A DNA stretch of 64,000 nucleotides from contig NZ_JMPL01000009.1 in assembly GCF_000735365.1 (NCBI RefSeq), positions 17,308-81,307 on the forward strand, written 5' to 3'. This document shows positions 28,764 through 38,665 of this stretch, in pieces. Both the position numbers and the translations under genes were made by a program. Each line of letters starts with the position of its first letter. Position 1 is the first letter of the stretch. The stretch comes from Kluyvera ascorbata ATCC 33433. Its GTDB lineage: Bacteria; Pseudomonadota; Gammaproteobacteria; Enterobacterales; Enterobacteriaceae. A model generated the notes under the pieces. It ran no database searches. It saw nothing but the letters and a program-made list of their open reading frames with translations, and was not told the origin of the DNA.

Positions 28764-30492
28764 CGGCATGCTCCTTATCCCAGTCGTGGATGAGGGTGAT
28801 AAACGCCTGTTCCATGGTGGGGTCAGGCTGTTGTTCATCCGCGGCTTTGGCTTTTAAATCGTCCGGCGTGCCGCTGGCAATCAGCTTGCCGCGATACACC
28901 AGACCGATACGGTCGCAGTACTCCGCTTCATCCATAAAGTGGGTGGTCACCATCACGGTCACCCCTTTTTCCACCATGCTGTTGATGTGCAGCCAGAATT
29001 CACGGCGAGTGATAGGGTCAACGCCCGAGGTTGGCTCGTCGAGGAACAGAATATCCGGCTCGTGCATCAGCGAGCAGGCCAATGCCAGGCGCTGCTTAAA
29101 GCCTAGCGGCAATGCATCTGTGGTATGGCGAGCGATAGCCTTCAGGCCAAACGCTTCGCTCATCCGTTCAATTTTTCCGTTCTGTACTCGCCCGCGCAGG
29201 CCGTATACGCCGGAGAAGAAGCGCAGGTTTTGCTCGACGGTCAGGTTGCCGTAGAGCGAGAATTTTTGCGCCATATAGCCTAAGTGCTGACGCGCTTTGC
29301 CCGAACCGGTTTTCAGATCCATATCCAGCACCAGCGCGTTGCCGGAGGTGGGTACCAGCAGGCCGCACATCATCTTGAAGGTGGTGGATTTCCCCGCGCC
29401 GTTTGGCCCGAGCAGGCCGAAAATCTCCCCACGCTTGACCGCGAAGTTAACGTGGTCGGTGGCGGCGAAATCTCCGAATTTCTTGGTGAGCTGTCTGGCT
29501 TCGATAACCGTCTCATCCGCCGTGCCTTCAACGGTATGCAGAATGGCTCCCAGCGGAGACTCAGAGGTGCCTGCACCGCCGAGCAGGTCGATAAACGCAT
29601 CTTCAAAACGCGGCGTGGTCTCTGCAATTTCAAGCTCCGGCATCCCCGGCGCGCGTTTGAGATCTTCCGCCGTGGCCGATTTCTTCAGGATAACCCGCAC
29701 CGAGCGCCCCTGAATCATGCCGTCGCTGACCATCTCCTGCTTCAGCGCGTGCTGTAACAGTCGGCGGTTATTCTCTACCGGGCTATGCATTAAAAAGCTG
29801 CGCCCGGCCATGGTGCGGGTGAGGGCGGTGGGTTCGCCCTGATAGAGCAGCTCGCCTTCGTTCATCAACAGCACGTCCTGGCACTGCTCGGCCTCATCAA
29901 GATAGGAGGTGCTCCAGAGGATCAGCATCCCGTCGCCCGCCAGTTCATGCACCATCTGCCACAGCTCTCGGCGGGAGATAGGGTCAACGCCGACGCCGGG
30001 CTCATCCAGCAGCAGCACCTTCGGCTCACCAACCAGCGTACAGGCGAGCCCCAGTTTCTGCTTCATGCCGCCGGAGAGCTTACCTGCCAGACGTGAGGTA
30101 AAGGGGCCGAGCGCGGTAAACTCCAGCAGGCGAGCGAAGGTTTTCTCGCGCGCCTCGCCGGTGACGCTGCGCAGGTCGGCGTAGAGGTTGAGGTTCTCCA
30201 TCACCGTGAGGTCTTCGTAAAGACCGAACTTCTGCGGCATATAGCCCATCACCGAGTGCAGGGCGCTATCGTCACGAATCGGGTCGAGCCCCAGCACTTC
30301 GGCGCTGCCGTCGTCGGGCTTCAATAAACCCGCCAGCATGCGCATCAGGGTGGTTTTCCCTGCGCCGTCCGGCCCGACCAGCCCGGTGACGTAGCCCGCG
30401 TTAATCGTGCAGTCCAGCTTCGCCACCGCCGGTTTATTCATGCCGGTGAACTGTTTAACCAGCCCGTGCAGCTGAATCTGCTGTTTACTCAT
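28753..30492 (-). CDS. ybhF: YbhF, duplicated ABC transporter ATP-binding protein
   Basis: Single protein with two nucleotide-binding domains, 579 residues from the start [10 protein letters not shown]. Domain 1: Walker [10 protein letters not shown], signature [12 protein letters not shown], Walker [13 protein letters not shown]. Domain 2 (from about 325): Walker [10 protein letters not shown], a degenerate signature [12 protein letters not shown], Walker [14 protein letters not shown]. coli YbhF is 578 residues. The chosen ATG overlaps the ybhG end by 8 bases; an ATG four codons upstream is possible. Drives the YbhS/YbhR permease. Confidence 0.95.
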   Translation of the reverse strand: MSKQQIQLHGLVKQFTGMNKPAVAKLDCTINAGYVTGLVGPDGAGKTTLMRMLAGLLKPDDGSAEVLGLDPIRDDSALHSVMGYMPQKFGLYEDLTVMENLNLYADLRSVTGEAREKTFARLLEFTALGPFTSRLAGKLSGGMKQKLGLACTLVGEPKVLLLDEPGVGVDPISRRELWQMVHELAGDGMLILWSTSYLDEAEQCQDVLLMNEGELLYQGEPTALTRTMAGRSFLMHSPVENNRRLLQHALKQEMVSDGMIQGRSVRVILKKSATAEDLKRAPGMPELEIAETTPRFEDAFIDLLGGAGTSESPLGAILHTVEGTADETVIEARQLTKKFGDFAATDHVNFAVKRGEIFGLLGPNGAGKSTTFKMMCGLLVPTSGNALVLDMDLKTGSGKARQHLGYMAQKFSLYGNLTVEQNLRFFSGVYGLRGRVQNGKIERMSEAFGLKAIARHTTDALPLGFKQRLALACSLMHEPDILFLDEPTSGVDPITRREFWLHINSMVEKGVTVMVTTHFMDEAEYCDRIGLVYRGKLIASGTPDDLKAKAADEQQPDPTMEQAFITLIHDWDKEHADER

Positions 30493-31480
30493 GGCGCGAC
30501 TCATCGCCAAAGCGCAGGGTGACCGGCATGCCCTGACGCAGGCTATCGTCGGCATCAGTCACGATAATGCGCAGACGGTAAACCAGATCGGTACGCAGGT
30601 CTGGCGTTTCAACCGTTTTCGGGGTGAATTCTGCGGTAGGTGAAACAAAGCCAATTTTACCGTGGTATGGCTTATCCGGGCGGCCATCGGTATAGAGCAG
30701 AATTTCACGTCCCGGCTGCGCCTGGCTGAGATTTTTTTCATCTACATAGGCGCGAACCCAGACCGGGCGGGTCAGGGAGAGCGTCAGCACCGTGCTGCCC
30801 GCGCTGAGCATACTGCCTGGCTCCACGGCGCGGGTAAGCAGCGTACCGTCAGAAGGGGCGGTGAGCACGGTGTCCTGCAAATCCAGCGTCGATTGCGCCA
30901 GCTGCGCCTGCGCCTGTTCCAGATTGGCTTTGGCCTGGGCAATTTCCTGCGGACGATTACCGGCGCGGTACTGGCTTAATTTATCCTGCGCGGATTTCAG
31001 CGTCGCCAGCGCCTGGTCACGGGAGGATGTCGCGTTTGCCAGGTCGTTTGCTGACAGCAGCCGTTTGTTCCACAGCCCCTGCTGACGCTGCAAGAAGCTT
31101 TGCGCGTAGTCATAGGCGGCCTGCGCCTGTTTGACGGCCGCCGCCGCTTGGGCAATCTCTTCGGCCCGGTAGCCCGCCATCATCAGGTCGTACTGCGCCT
31201 CGGCGGTAGCAACGTTGGCCTTCGCCTGCATCAGCGCATTTTCAAATGGCGCTTTATCCAGCTCGCCCAGCGTCTGTCCCTGTTTGATGGCGTCCCCTTC
31301 ATCAACCGTCAGGGATTGCAAACGCCCGCCGACGCGGAAGCTCATATTGACGGTGCGAATATCCACGTTACCGTACAGGGTGAGCCCGTTGTTTTGCAGG
31401 CTCTGATACCACCACGTCCCGCCGCCAATCACGGCGACGAGCGCCACGACAACCAGGATAAGGACAACCGGTTTTTTCAT
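30485..31480 (-). CDS. ybhG: YbhG, HlyD-type membrane fusion protein
   Basis: Periplasmic adaptor of the YbhGFSR exporter, 331 residues. An N-terminal anchor/signal helix (about 5-25) is followed by the biotinyl-lipoyl-like beta domain ([17 protein letters not shown]), a long alpha-helical hairpin rich in Ala/Gln (about 80-215, coiled coil) and the second lipoyl half ([19 protein letters not shown]). Expected partner is an outer-membrane TolC-type channel. The start overlaps the cecR stop (ATGA), so the two are coupled. Confidence 0.95.
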   Translation of the reverse strand: MKKPVVLILVVVALVAVIGGGTWWYQSLQNNGLTLYGNVDIRTVNMSFRVGGRLQSLTVDEGDAIKQGQTLGELDKAPFENALMQAKANVATAEAQYDLMMAGYRAEEIAQAAAAVKQAQAAYDYAQSFLQRQQGLWNKRLLSANDLANATSSRDQALATLKSAQDKLSQYRAGNRPQEIAQAKANLEQAQAQLAQSTLDLQDTVLTAPSDGTLLTRAVEPGSMLSAGSTVLTLSLTRPVWVRAYVDEKNLSQAQPGREILLYTDGRPDKPYHGKIGFVSPTAEFTPKTVETPDLRTDLVYRLRIIVTDADDSLRQGMPVTLRFGDESRHE

Positions 31481-32154
31481 GAGGTCAGACTCCTTTGCGT
31501 TAATCCTTGCAGAATCAAATCGATGTGGCAGGTCACCACCTGGAAAATCTGTTCGGCCTTATCGGCGTCAAACTGTGACCAGCCGGTGCGCATCAGGATG
31601 GTTTCCCGTCCGAGGCGAAAGGCCAGCACTTCACCCAGCAGCGCGTGGGTATGGAGAATCATCTGCGTACTGTTGGCATCGCAGCCAGTATAGGCGGCAA
31701 TCAGCCGGGTGAGGTGTGCGTGCAGCGGAGCGATGACCTGATCGTGGATCCGCTGGTAGGCGGCGGTCGGTGAAAGCTGCTCGCGGGAGATAAATTTGCT
31801 GAGGTTCAGGGTATCGTCCTGGGTCAGCAATAGGATCATGTTCTGGCAGGCGCGAAGAATCAGCGCGCGCATGGCGTCTCTGTCCGGTTCTGGTTGGGCA
31901 AAGAGCTGTTCTGCCGCTTCGGCGTGCGGGCGGAAGTTCTCGCCGATAAAGTCGGCAATCCATTGGGCGCAGGCCTGGTATAAATCTTCTTTTGAGCCAA
32001 AATAGTAGGTAATCGCCGCGATGTTTTGCCCGGCCTGGGCGGCAATATCTCGAGTGGTGGCATGCAGCCCATACTCGCCAAACTGAGCGAGCCCCGCGGC
32101 AATCAGCTGGCTTTTAGCCTGTTCACCTTTGCTGGTTATTGGCGTTGTATTCAT
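31477..32154 (-). CDS. cecR: CecR, TetR-family regulator of ybhGFSR and rhlE
   Basis: Repressor of 225 residues. The N-terminal TetR helix-turn-helix (about 12-58) includes [31 protein letters not shown]. The C-terminal half is the DUF1956-type ligand domain. In E. coli CecR (YbiH) controls its own operon and the divergent rhlE and affects cefoperazone and chloramphenicol sensitivity. It heads the cecR-ybhGFSR operon and is divergent from rhlE; a palindrome just upstream is its likely operator. Confidence 0.94.
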   Translation of the reverse strand: MNTTPITSKGEQAKSQLIAAGLAQFGEYGLHATTRDIAAQAGQNIAAITYYFGSKEDLYQACAQWIADFIGENFRPHAEAAEQLFAQPEPDRDAMRALILRACQNMILLLTQDDTLNLSKFISREQLSPTAAYQRIHDQVIAPLHAHLTRLIAAYTGCDANSTQMILHTHALLGEVLAFRLGRETILMRTGWSQFDADKAEQIFQVVTCHIDLILQGLTQRSLTS

Positions 32155-32168
32155 GGTGCCACCAAAAG

Positions 32169-32188
32169 TTAATCAAACGATTGATTAA
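32169..32188. promoter_or_regulatory. Putative CecR operator
   Basis: Perfect inverted repeat TTAATCAA-ACGA-TTGATTAA, 15 bases before the cecR start in the cecR-rhlE divergent region. Position and symmetry suit TetR-type autorepression; assignment to CecR is inference. Confidence 0.65.
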
Positions 32189-32383
32189 GATTATGCCGCG
32201 TTTTTAAACTTGTCCAGTCTGGTGAATAATCTTGTTTTCTTCCCCGGAGGGGATAATTTATGCGGTGCATCACAAAAACTGCTACACTCCGCCCCTTCAT
32301 GACATTGTGGTTTTTGTCATTCCCCCGTTTTTTATCCCCTCGAAAACTACACCGCGTGCGGTCGGGGTGGGTGTGGAGTATTT

Positions 32384-33760
32384 ATGTCTTTTGATTCCCT
32401 CGGACTGAACCCCGATATTCTGCGTGCCGTTGCCGAGCAGGGCTACCAGGAACCCACTCCTATTCAGCAGCAGGCGATTCCTGCTGTACTGCAGGGCCGT
32501 GACCTGATGGCCAGCGCGCAGACCGGTACCGGTAAAACCGCAGGCTTTACGCTGCCGCTGCTGCAACTGCTGGTGTCTCGCGAGCCGCACGTTAAAGGTC
32601 GTCGCCCCGTACGCGCGCTGATCCTCACGCCAACCCGTGAGCTGGCCGCCCAGATTGGCGAAAACGTCCGTGAATACAGCCGCTACCTGAATATCCGTTC
32701 GCTGGTGGTTTTCGGCGGCGTGAGCATTAACCCGCAGATGATGAAACTGCGCGGCGGCGTTGACGTACTGGTGGCAACGCCGGGCCGTCTGCTGGACCTC
32801 GAACATCAGAACGCCGTGAAGCTCGATCAGATTGAAATCCTGGTGCTGGATGAAGCGGACCGCATGCTGGATATGGGCTTTATCCACGACATCCGCCGCG
32901 TGCTGACCAAACTGCCGGCCAAGCGCCAGAACCTGCTGTTCTCGGCGACTTTCTCTGATGACATCAAATCGCTGGCAGAAAAACTGCTGACCAACCCGCT
33001 GGAAATCGAAGTGGCGCGTCGCAACACCGCTTCCGAGCAGGTGACGCAGCACGTGCATATGGTGGATAAAAAGCGTAAGCGTGAGCTGTTGTCGCAGATG
33101 ATTGGTCAGGGTAACTGGCAGCAGGTGCTGGTCTTCACCCGTACTAAGCACGGCGCAAACCATCTGGCAGAACAGTTGAATAAAGACGGTATCCGCAGCG
33201 CTGCGATTCACGGCAACAAATCGCAGGGTGCGCGTACGCGTGCGCTGGCTGATTTTAAATCTGGTGATATTCGCGTGCTGGTGGCAACCGACATCGCCGC
33301 GCGTGGCCTGGATATCGAAGAGCTGCCGCACGTGGTGAACTACGAGCTGCCTAACGTCCCGGAAGATTACGTTCACCGTATCGGTCGTACCGGCCGTGCA
33401 GCGGCCACCGGTGAAGCGCTGTCTTTGGTGTGTGTTGATGAACTCAAACTGCTTCGCGACATCGAACGTCTGCTGAAGAAAGAGATCCCACGTATCGCCC
33501 TCGACGGCTATGACGTCGATCCGTCAATCAAAGCCGAGCCGATTCAGAACGGTCGCCAGCAGCGTGGCGGCGGCAACGGCGGTGGCCGTGGTCGCGGTCA
33601 GAGCCAGGGTCAAGGGCAGGGCCCGGGTCGTAGCCAGCAGCAGCCGCGTCGTAACGACGGCGGGGCACCGAAGGCCAAACCGCGCAGCGCGGAAGGTAAA
33701 CCGGCTGGCGATAAGCCACGACCGCCGCGCCGCCCGCGTAAACCCGCAGCAGCACAGTAA
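32384..33760 (+). CDS. rhlE: RhlE, ATP-dependent RNA helicase (DEAD box)
   Basis: RNA helicase linked to ribosome assembly. It is 458 residues. Motifs in order: Q motif ([11 protein letters not shown]), I AQTGTGKT, Ia [42 protein letters not shown]. The C-terminal ~70 residues are a basic, low-complexity Gly/Gln/Arg tail followed by Lys/Pro-rich sequence, typical of RhlE and probably RNA-binding. Divergent from cecR. Confidence 0.97.
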   Translation: MSFDSLGLNPDILRAVAEQGYQEPTPIQQQAIPAVLQGRDLMASAQTGTGKTAGFTLPLLQLLVSREPHVKGRRPVRALILTPTRELAAQIGENVREYSRYLNIRSLVVFGGVSINPQMMKLRGGVDVLVATPGRLLDLEHQNAVKLDQIEILVLDEADRMLDMGFIHDIRRVLTKLPAKRQNLLFSATFSDDIKSLAEKLLTNPLEIEVARRNTASEQVTQHVHMVDKKRKRELLSQMIGQGNWQQVLVFTRTKHGANHLAEQLNKDGIRSAAIHGNKSQGARTRALADFKSGDIRVLVATDIAARGLDIEELPHVVNYELPNVPEDYVHRIGRTGRAAATGEALSLVCVDELKLLRDIERLLKKEIPRIALDGYDVDPSIKAEPIQNGRQQRGGGNGGGRGRGQSQGQGQGPGRSQQQPRRNDGGAPKAKPRSAEGKPAGDKPRPPRRPRKPAAAQ

Positions 33761-33766
33761 ATTGCG

Positions 33767-33797
33767 AGCCCGGCCGAAAGCCGGGCTTTCTTTTTTG
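33767..33797 (+). terminator. Rho-independent terminator of rhlE
   Basis: Stem AGCCCGGC / GCCGGGCT with a 5-base loop, then TTTCTTTTTT. Confidence 0.92.
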
Positions 33798-33822
33798 CGG
33801 CAACGTACAGAAAATGCCACAA

Positions 33823-33842
33823 TAGTGGCTGTTTATACAGTA
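33823..33842. promoter_or_regulatory. LexA (SOS) box of dinG
   Basis: TAGTGGCTGTTTATACAGTA, 15 bases before the dinG ATG. As in E. coli dinG, the left half is degenerate (GTG in place of CTG) and the right half CAGTA is perfect. Confidence 0.85.
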
Positions 33843-33856
33843 TCTCAGGTTTTCTC

Positions 33857-36010
33857 ATGGCTTTGACCGCTGCGCTAAAAGCGCAAATCGCCGCCTGGTA
33901 CAAGGCGCTCCAGGAACAGATCCCCGACTTTATCCCCCGCGCGCCGCAGCGGCAGATGATTGCGGACGTCGCCAAAACGCTTGCCGGGGAAGAGGGGCGG
34001 CACCTGGCGATTGAAGCGCCGACCGGCGTCGGGAAAACCTTGTCGTATCTGATTCCCGGCATTGCCATTGCACGCGAAGAGCAAAAAACGCTGGTGGTCA
34101 GTACCGCTAACGTCGCCTTGCAGGATCAGATCTACAGTAAAGACCTGCCGCTGCTACGTAAAATCATTCCCGACCTGCGCTTTACCGCAGCCTTTGGCCG
34201 TGGGCGCTACGTGTGCCCGCGTAATCTGGCGGCGCTCGCCAGCACCGAACCAAACCAGCAGGACCTGCTGGCATTTCTTGACGACGAGCTCACGCCAAAC
34301 AATCAGGAAGAGCAGAAGCGCTGCGCGAAGCTCAAGGGCGACCTTGACGGCTATAAATGGGACGGTCTGCGCGATCACACCGATATCGCCATTGACGACG
34401 ATCTGTGGCGTCGCCTGAGCACCGACAAAGCCAGCTGCCTGAACCGCAACTGTCACTATTATCGCGAATGCCCGTTCTTCGTCGCACGCCGCGAGATTCA
34501 GGAAGCGGAAGTGGTTGTCGCCAACCACGCGCTGGTGATGGCCGCGATGGAAAGCGAAGCGGTGTTGCCGGAGCCGAAAAACCTGCTGCTGGTGCTCGAT
34601 GAAGGTCATCATCTACCGGATGTTGCCCGTGATGCGCTGGAGATGAGCGCAGAGATTACCGCGCCGTGGTATAGGTTACAGCTCGATCTCTTCAGCAAGC
34701 TGGTGGCGACCTGTATGGAGCAGTTCCGTCCGAAAACCACGCCGCCGCTGGCGCTGCCGGAGCGGCTGACCGCCCACTGTGAAGAGCTGTACGAGCTGAT
34801 TGCCTCACTCAATAATATTTTGAATCTCTATCTTCCCGTCACTCAGGAGGCCGAGCACCGCTTCCCGATGGGCGAACTGCCCGACGAGGTGATGGAGATT
34901 TGTCAGCGTCTGGCCAAGCTCACCGAGATGCTGCGCGGGCTTGCAGAGCTGTTTTTAAACGATCTCAGTGAAAAAACCGGCAGCCACGATATCGTGCGGC
35001 TACACCGCGTGATTTTGCAGATGAACCGCGCGCTGGGCATGTTTGAGTCCCAGAGCAAACTGTGGCGGCTGGCTTCGCTTGCTCAGGCGTCGGGCGCACC
35101 GGTCACTAAGTGGGCGACGCGCGATATGCGAGACGGGCAGATGCACGTCTGGTTCCACTGCGTCGGTATTCGCGTGAGCGATCAGCTTGAACGCCTGCTG
35201 TGGCGCAGCGTGCCGCATATTGTGGTGACCTCTGCAACCCTACGTTCGCTGAACAGTTTCTCCCGTCTGCAGGAGATGAGCGGCCTGAAAGAGAAAGCGG
35301 GCGATCGCTTCGTGGCGCTGGATTCGCCGTTCAACCACGTCGAGCAGGGCAAAATCGTTATTCCGCAGATGCAGTATGAGCCGCTTATCGACAACGAAGA
35401 GCAGCATATTGCCGAGATGGCGGCCTATTTCCGCGAGCAGGTTGAGAGCAAAAAGCACCACGGTATGCTGGTGCTGTTTGCCAGCGGACGCGCGATGCAG
35501 CGTTTTCTTGAGTACGTCACCGACCTGCGGCTGATGCTGCTGGTGCAGGGCGATCAGCCGCGCTATCGGCTGGTGGAATTGCATCGTAAGCGGGTGGAGA
35601 ACGGCGAGCGGAGCGTGCTGGTGGGCCTGCAATCTTTTGCCGAGGGTCTGGATCTGAAAGGTGACCTGCTCACACAGGTGCATATCCACAAAATTGCCTT
35701 CCCACCGATTGATAGCCCGGTGGTGATTACCGAAGGGGAGTGGCTGAAAAGCCTCAACCGCTATCCTTTTGAGGTGCAGAGCTTACCCAGCGCGTCATTT
35801 AACCTGATTCAGCAGGTGGGGCGACTGATTCGTAGCCAAGGCTGCTGGGGCGAAGTAGTTATCTACGATAAGCGGCTGTTGACCAAAAACTACGGTAAGC
35901 GTTTACTGAATGCGTTACCGGTTTTCCCGATTGAACGACCGGAAGTGCCGGAAGTGAAGCTGAAAGCCCCGACGGCGAAACCTAAATCGCCGCGCCGTAA
36001 AAAACGTTAA
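33857..36010 (+). CDS. dinG: DinG, damage-inducible 5'-3' DNA helicase
   Basis: XPD-like iron-sulfur helicase that resolves R-loops and G-quadruplexes. It is 717 residues (E. coli 716). Walker A EAPTGVGKT is at 53-61; the four cluster cysteines are Cys120, Cys194, Cys199 and Cys205; the DEAH-type box is VLDEGHHL; motif V/VI region is QQVGRLIRSQG near 652. The C-terminus is a basic tail (AKPKSPRRKKR). SOS control is supported by the LexA box just upstream. Confidence 0.97.
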   Translation: MALTAALKAQIAAWYKALQEQIPDFIPRAPQRQMIADVAKTLAGEEGRHLAIEAPTGVGKTLSYLIPGIAIAREEQKTLVVSTANVALQDQIYSKDLPLLRKIIPDLRFTAAFGRGRYVCPRNLAALASTEPNQQDLLAFLDDELTPNNQEEQKRCAKLKGDLDGYKWDGLRDHTDIAIDDDLWRRLSTDKASCLNRNCHYYRECPFFVARREIQEAEVVVANHALVMAAMESEAVLPEPKNLLLVLDEGHHLPDVARDALEMSAEITAPWYRLQLDLFSKLVATCMEQFRPKTTPPLALPERLTAHCEELYELIASLNNILNLYLPVTQEAEHRFPMGELPDEVMEICQRLAKLTEMLRGLAELFLNDLSEKTGSHDIVRLHRVILQMNRALGMFESQSKLWRLASLAQASGAPVTKWATRDMRDGQMHVWFHCVGIRVSDQLERLLWRSVPHIVVTSATLRSLNSFSRLQEMSGLKEKAGDRFVALDSPFNHVEQGKIVIPQMQYEPLIDNEEQHIAEMAAYFREQVESKKHHGMLVLFASGRAMQRFLEYVTDLRLMLLVQGDQPRYRLVELHRKRVENGERSVLVGLQSFAEGLDLKGDLLTQVHIHKIAFPPIDSPVVITEGEWLKSLNRYPFEVQSLPSASFNLIQQVGRLIRSQGCWGEVVIYDKRLLTKNYGKRLLNALPVFPIERPEVPEVKLKAPTAKPKSPRRKKR

Positions 36011-36018
36011 CTCGGCAT

Positions 36019-36050
36019 GTAGGCCTGATAAGCGTAGCGCCATCAGGCGG
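36019..36050. repeat. REP element between dinG and ybiB
   Basis: GTAGGCCTGATAAGCGTAGC followed by GCCATCAGGC: the classical enterobacterial REP head with palindromic GCCTGAT/ATCAGGC arms. Confidence 0.85.
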
Positions 36051-36085
36051 CCGCTGTGCACCACGACGAGCAAAAGGAGCAGCAC

Positions 36086-37054
36086 ATGGATTACCGCAAA
36101 ATCATCAAAGAAATCGGGCGAGGTAAAAATCACGCCCGTGACCTGGACCAGGACACCGCGCGAAGCCTGTATAGTCAGATGCTGGAGGGTGACGTGCCGG
36201 AACTGGAAATGGGTGCGATTTTGCTCTCTATGCGCATTAAGGGAGAAGGCGAAGCGGAGATGATTGGCTTCTACGAGGCGATGCAGCAAAAGACGCTGCG
36301 TTTAACGCCGCCGGCAGGCAAGCCAATGCCGATTGTTATCCCGAGCTATAACGGCGCGCGCAAACAGGCCAACCTGACGCCGCTGCTGGCGATGCTGCTG
36401 CACAAACTGGGCTTCCCGGTGGTGGTGCACGGCGTCAGCGAAGACCCAACCCGGGTGATTACCGAAACGATTTTTGAACTGATGGGCATTGAGCCTACTC
36501 TCCATGCCGGTCAGGCACAGGCGAAGCTTGAAGGCCATCAACCGGTTTATATTCCCGTTGGCGCGCTGTGCCCGCCGCTGGAGCGCCAGCTTAACTTTCG
36601 CTGGCAGCTTGGCGTGCGCAACAGTGCTCACACGCTGGCGAAACTAGCCACACCTTTTGAAGAGAACGCGGCGCTGCGCCTATCCAGCGTGTCACACCCT
36701 GAATACGTGGGCAAGGTGGCGAAGTTCTTTGCGGATATCGGTGGGCGTGGGCTGTTAATGCACGGCACGGAAGGTGAAGTGTATGCCAACCCGCAGCGTT
36801 GCCCGCAGATAACGCTGATTGATAGCGAGGGGGCGCGGGTGGTCAATGCGCGCCAGAGCGAGCAGCCTGAAGCAGAAGTGGTGCTACCATCGAGTAAAGA
36901 TCCGGAAGTGACCGCGCGATGGATTGAGCGCTGCGTGGCGGGCGTTGAGCCGGTGCCGCATTCGCTGAAAATCCAGCTCGCCTGCTGCCTGCTGGCGACG
37001 GGGGAAGTGCCTAGTATTGAAGAAGGGCTGGCGCGCGTCGCGCAGTCGTATTAA
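36086..37054 (+). CDS. ybiB: YbiB, TrpD2-family nucleic-acid-binding protein
   Basis: Protein with the anthranilate phosphoribosyltransferase (TrpD) fold; E. coli YbiB (TrpD2) binds DNA/RNA rather than anthranilate and lacks enzyme activity as reported. The start MDYRKIIKEIGRGKNHARD gives 322 residues, behind SD AAAGGAG; an upstream in-frame ATG at 36056 is in the REP region. Family sequence IPSYNGARKQANLTPLLA and VGVRNSAHTLAKL-like LGVRNSAHTLAKLATPF are seen. It follows the SOS gene dinG and may be co-transcribed. Confidence 0.93.
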   Translation: MDYRKIIKEIGRGKNHARDLDQDTARSLYSQMLEGDVPELEMGAILLSMRIKGEGEAEMIGFYEAMQQKTLRLTPPAGKPMPIVIPSYNGARKQANLTPLLAMLLHKLGFPVVVHGVSEDPTRVITETIFELMGIEPTLHAGQAQAKLEGHQPVYIPVGALCPPLERQLNFRWQLGVRNSAHTLAKLATPFEENAALRLSSVSHPEYVGKVAKFFADIGGRGLLMHGTEGEVYANPQRCPQITLIDSEGARVVNARQSEQPEAEVVLPSSKDPEVTARWIERCVAGVEPVPHSLKIQLACCLLATGEVPSIEEGLARVAQSY

Positions 37055-37066
37055 GCGGTCGTGCTT

Positions 37067-37093
37067 TCCCGGGCGAACGCAGTGACCCCGGGA
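37067..37093. repeat. Short CCCGGG palindrome after ybiB
   Basis: TCCCGGGCGAACGCAGTGAC followed by CCCGGGA; same class as the element at 27598. Confidence 0.55.
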
Positions 37094-37118
37094 TCAACCC
37101 CATTCCCAAATTCCACGC

Positions 37119-37146
37119 AAAAAAAAGCCCGGCGTGGCGGCCGGGC
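37119..37146 (-). terminator. Rho-independent terminator of ybiJ
   Basis: On the minus strand GCCCGGCCGCCACGCCGGGC is followed by eight T. It lies about 80 bases beyond the ybiJ stop. Confidence 0.88.
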
Positions 37147-37224
37147 AAGCAAGGGTATCAACAAGTTCAATGAGGGTTGGAGCACCCGTGAGAGGTCAAA
37201 CTCACGGGGTAGTACTTAGGTCGG

Positions 37225-37485
37225 TTATTTGTAGATAACCGCGGTGCCGCTAACTTTGTTGTTGGTGTTAGCAGAGGTGATGCTGTAGCCGGTAGCGCCT
37301 GCATCAGCAGCTTTCTGCGCCAGTTTTGCTTCCAGACCATCCAGCGTGGTTGCACCGTTGGCAGATACCACACCAATTTCATTCATTTTTTGCGCTTGTT
37401 CCTGAGTTACCGGTTGTGCAGCAAAAGCACCGAAAGACAGGGTAGAAAGGGCAATAGCAGCAACAGCATATTTAATCGTTTTCAT
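37225..37485 (-). CDS. ybiJ: YbiJ, DUF1471 (YhcN/BhsA family) periplasmic protein
   Basis: Small exported protein of 86 residues, the E. coli length. A Sec signal peptide (MKTIKYAVAAIALSTLSFGAFA, cut after AFA near residue 22) precedes one DUF1471 domain ending in GTAVIYK. Family members (BhsA, McbA, YhcN) respond to stress and affect biofilms; YbiJ itself has no settled role. Two consecutive ATGs occur; the second was chosen by comparison with E. coli, the first adds one residue. Confidence 0.93.
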   Translation of the reverse strand: MKTIKYAVAAIALSTLSFGAFAAQPVTQEQAQKMNEIGVVSANGATTLDGLEAKLAQKAADAGATGYSITSANTNNKVSGTAVIYK

Positions 37486-37940
37486 CATTAATCTCTCGCA
37501 GGTGATGTTGTTCGGATGACGTTGTTTCCGTCGATGTGAGAAGTATCACGCTTTTATTCGATGGAATAAATCGAAGAGAATTGATGTCGACAATCAAAAA
37601 AATTGAACAATTATTAATATATTGATTATTAATAAAATATTCATGATGTGAATGTGTTTGCGGGTGAAGTGCGGTCAGTAAAGAGATCTAGCGCACAATT
37701 TGCCACTTTTTTTGCTAAAAAGCGTGCTCGTAAAGATAATCGATTGCTCTGTATGTTCAGGTATAGATTTGTCATCAAAACTGGTTATGAGGTCTATTTG
37801 TAGCATTATATTCTTATTGATACGAGGTGAGTAAACTTTTCTCGATGTTTTGTATTCTGATGGAGAGGGCGACGTCGGTGACCGCTTTGTTATCCCGGCT
37901 TCGTTTAACTCCATCATAAAATTTGAGAGATATTCTCAGC
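37486..37940. other. AT-rich gap without a convincing gene (ybiI position)
   Basis: About 450 bases, clearly AT-richer than the surroundings. In E. coli the DksA/TraR-type zinc-finger gene ybiI lies here, but no C4 zinc-finger sequence is found on either strand. An 80-codon open frame (37675-37917, minus) lacks a good SD and any recognisable motif. Confidence 0.5.
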
Positions 37941-38618
37941 TTAAATTTCTGACCATTCCCGCAGAAGATTGTGATACAGGTTGAGCAGCGAGAGCGCTTC
38001 TTCCGATTCGCCGTGACGGCGTTTTAAAGCCTGAATGTTGCCGTCGAGTTCAAACAGCATGGCGCGGCGTTTATCGTCTCGAATCATGGATTGGATCCAC
38101 ATAAACGATGCAACTCGTACGCCTGATGTGACGGGCGTGACGCAGTGCAGGCTGCTGGAAGGGTAGAGGACCAAATCACCTGCCGGGAGCTTCACCGCAT
38201 GCTGTCCATAGGTATCGTTAACGGTCAGCTCACCGCCTTCGTAGCTATCCGGTTCCGATAAGAACAAGGTGGCGGAAAGGTCGGTGCGCATCCAGCCGGC
38301 GTGTGGGTGCTGACGTACCGCGCCGTCGACGTGAAAACCGTAGGTTTCTTGCTGCTGATAGCGGTTGAACAGCGGGCTGGAAATGGTTTTTGGCAGTGCG
38401 GCGGCGAAGAACAGCGAGTGGCGGTTCACCGCTTCCAGCACGCGTGCCTGTAGCCCGGCATAGCGTTCACTGCGGGTATCGACCTGTTGGTTTTGCTTAA
38501 CCTGCGCACCCTGCGCGCCGACGGTTGCCCGGCCGTCTACCCACTCCGCTTGCTCCAGTTCACCGACAAGCTGGCGAACCTCTTCGGCGCTCAACACGCC
38601 AGGAATGCGGTACATCAT
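37941..38618 (-). CDS. ybiX: YbiX, PKHD-type Fe(II)/2-oxoglutarate hydroxylase
   Basis: Dioxygenase family member of 225 residues, equal to E. coli. The iron site is HVDGAVR (His and Asp, near residue 96-98) and the second His in [10 protein letters not shown] (near 158), with the 2-oxoglutarate arginine in [18 protein letters not shown] precedes the ATG. It lies 47 bases downstream of fiu on the same strand, so it is probably co-transcribed under Fur; its substrate is unknown, but the pairing suggests siderophore or iron metabolism. Confidence 0.95.
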   Translation of the reverse strand: MMYRIPGVLSAEEVRQLVGELEQAEWVDGRATVGAQGAQVKQNQQVDTRSERYAGLQARVLEAVNRHSLFFAAALPKTISSPLFNRYQQQETYGFHVDGAVRQHPHAGWMRTDLSATLFLSEPDSYEGGELTVNDTYGQHAVKLPAGDLVLYPSSSLHCVTPVTSGVRVASFMWIQSMIRDDKRRAMLFELDGNIQALKRRHGESEEALSLLNLYHNLLREWSEI

Positions 38619-38665
38619 GGGAATCTCTCCTTAAAGAAAGTGGGGCTTGCGCCCCACGGTGATAC

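Noticed and set aside
37675-37917. 80-codon minus-strand open frame in the AT-rich gap
   Set aside because: No SD, no motif and no known relative; kept only as part of the gap description.
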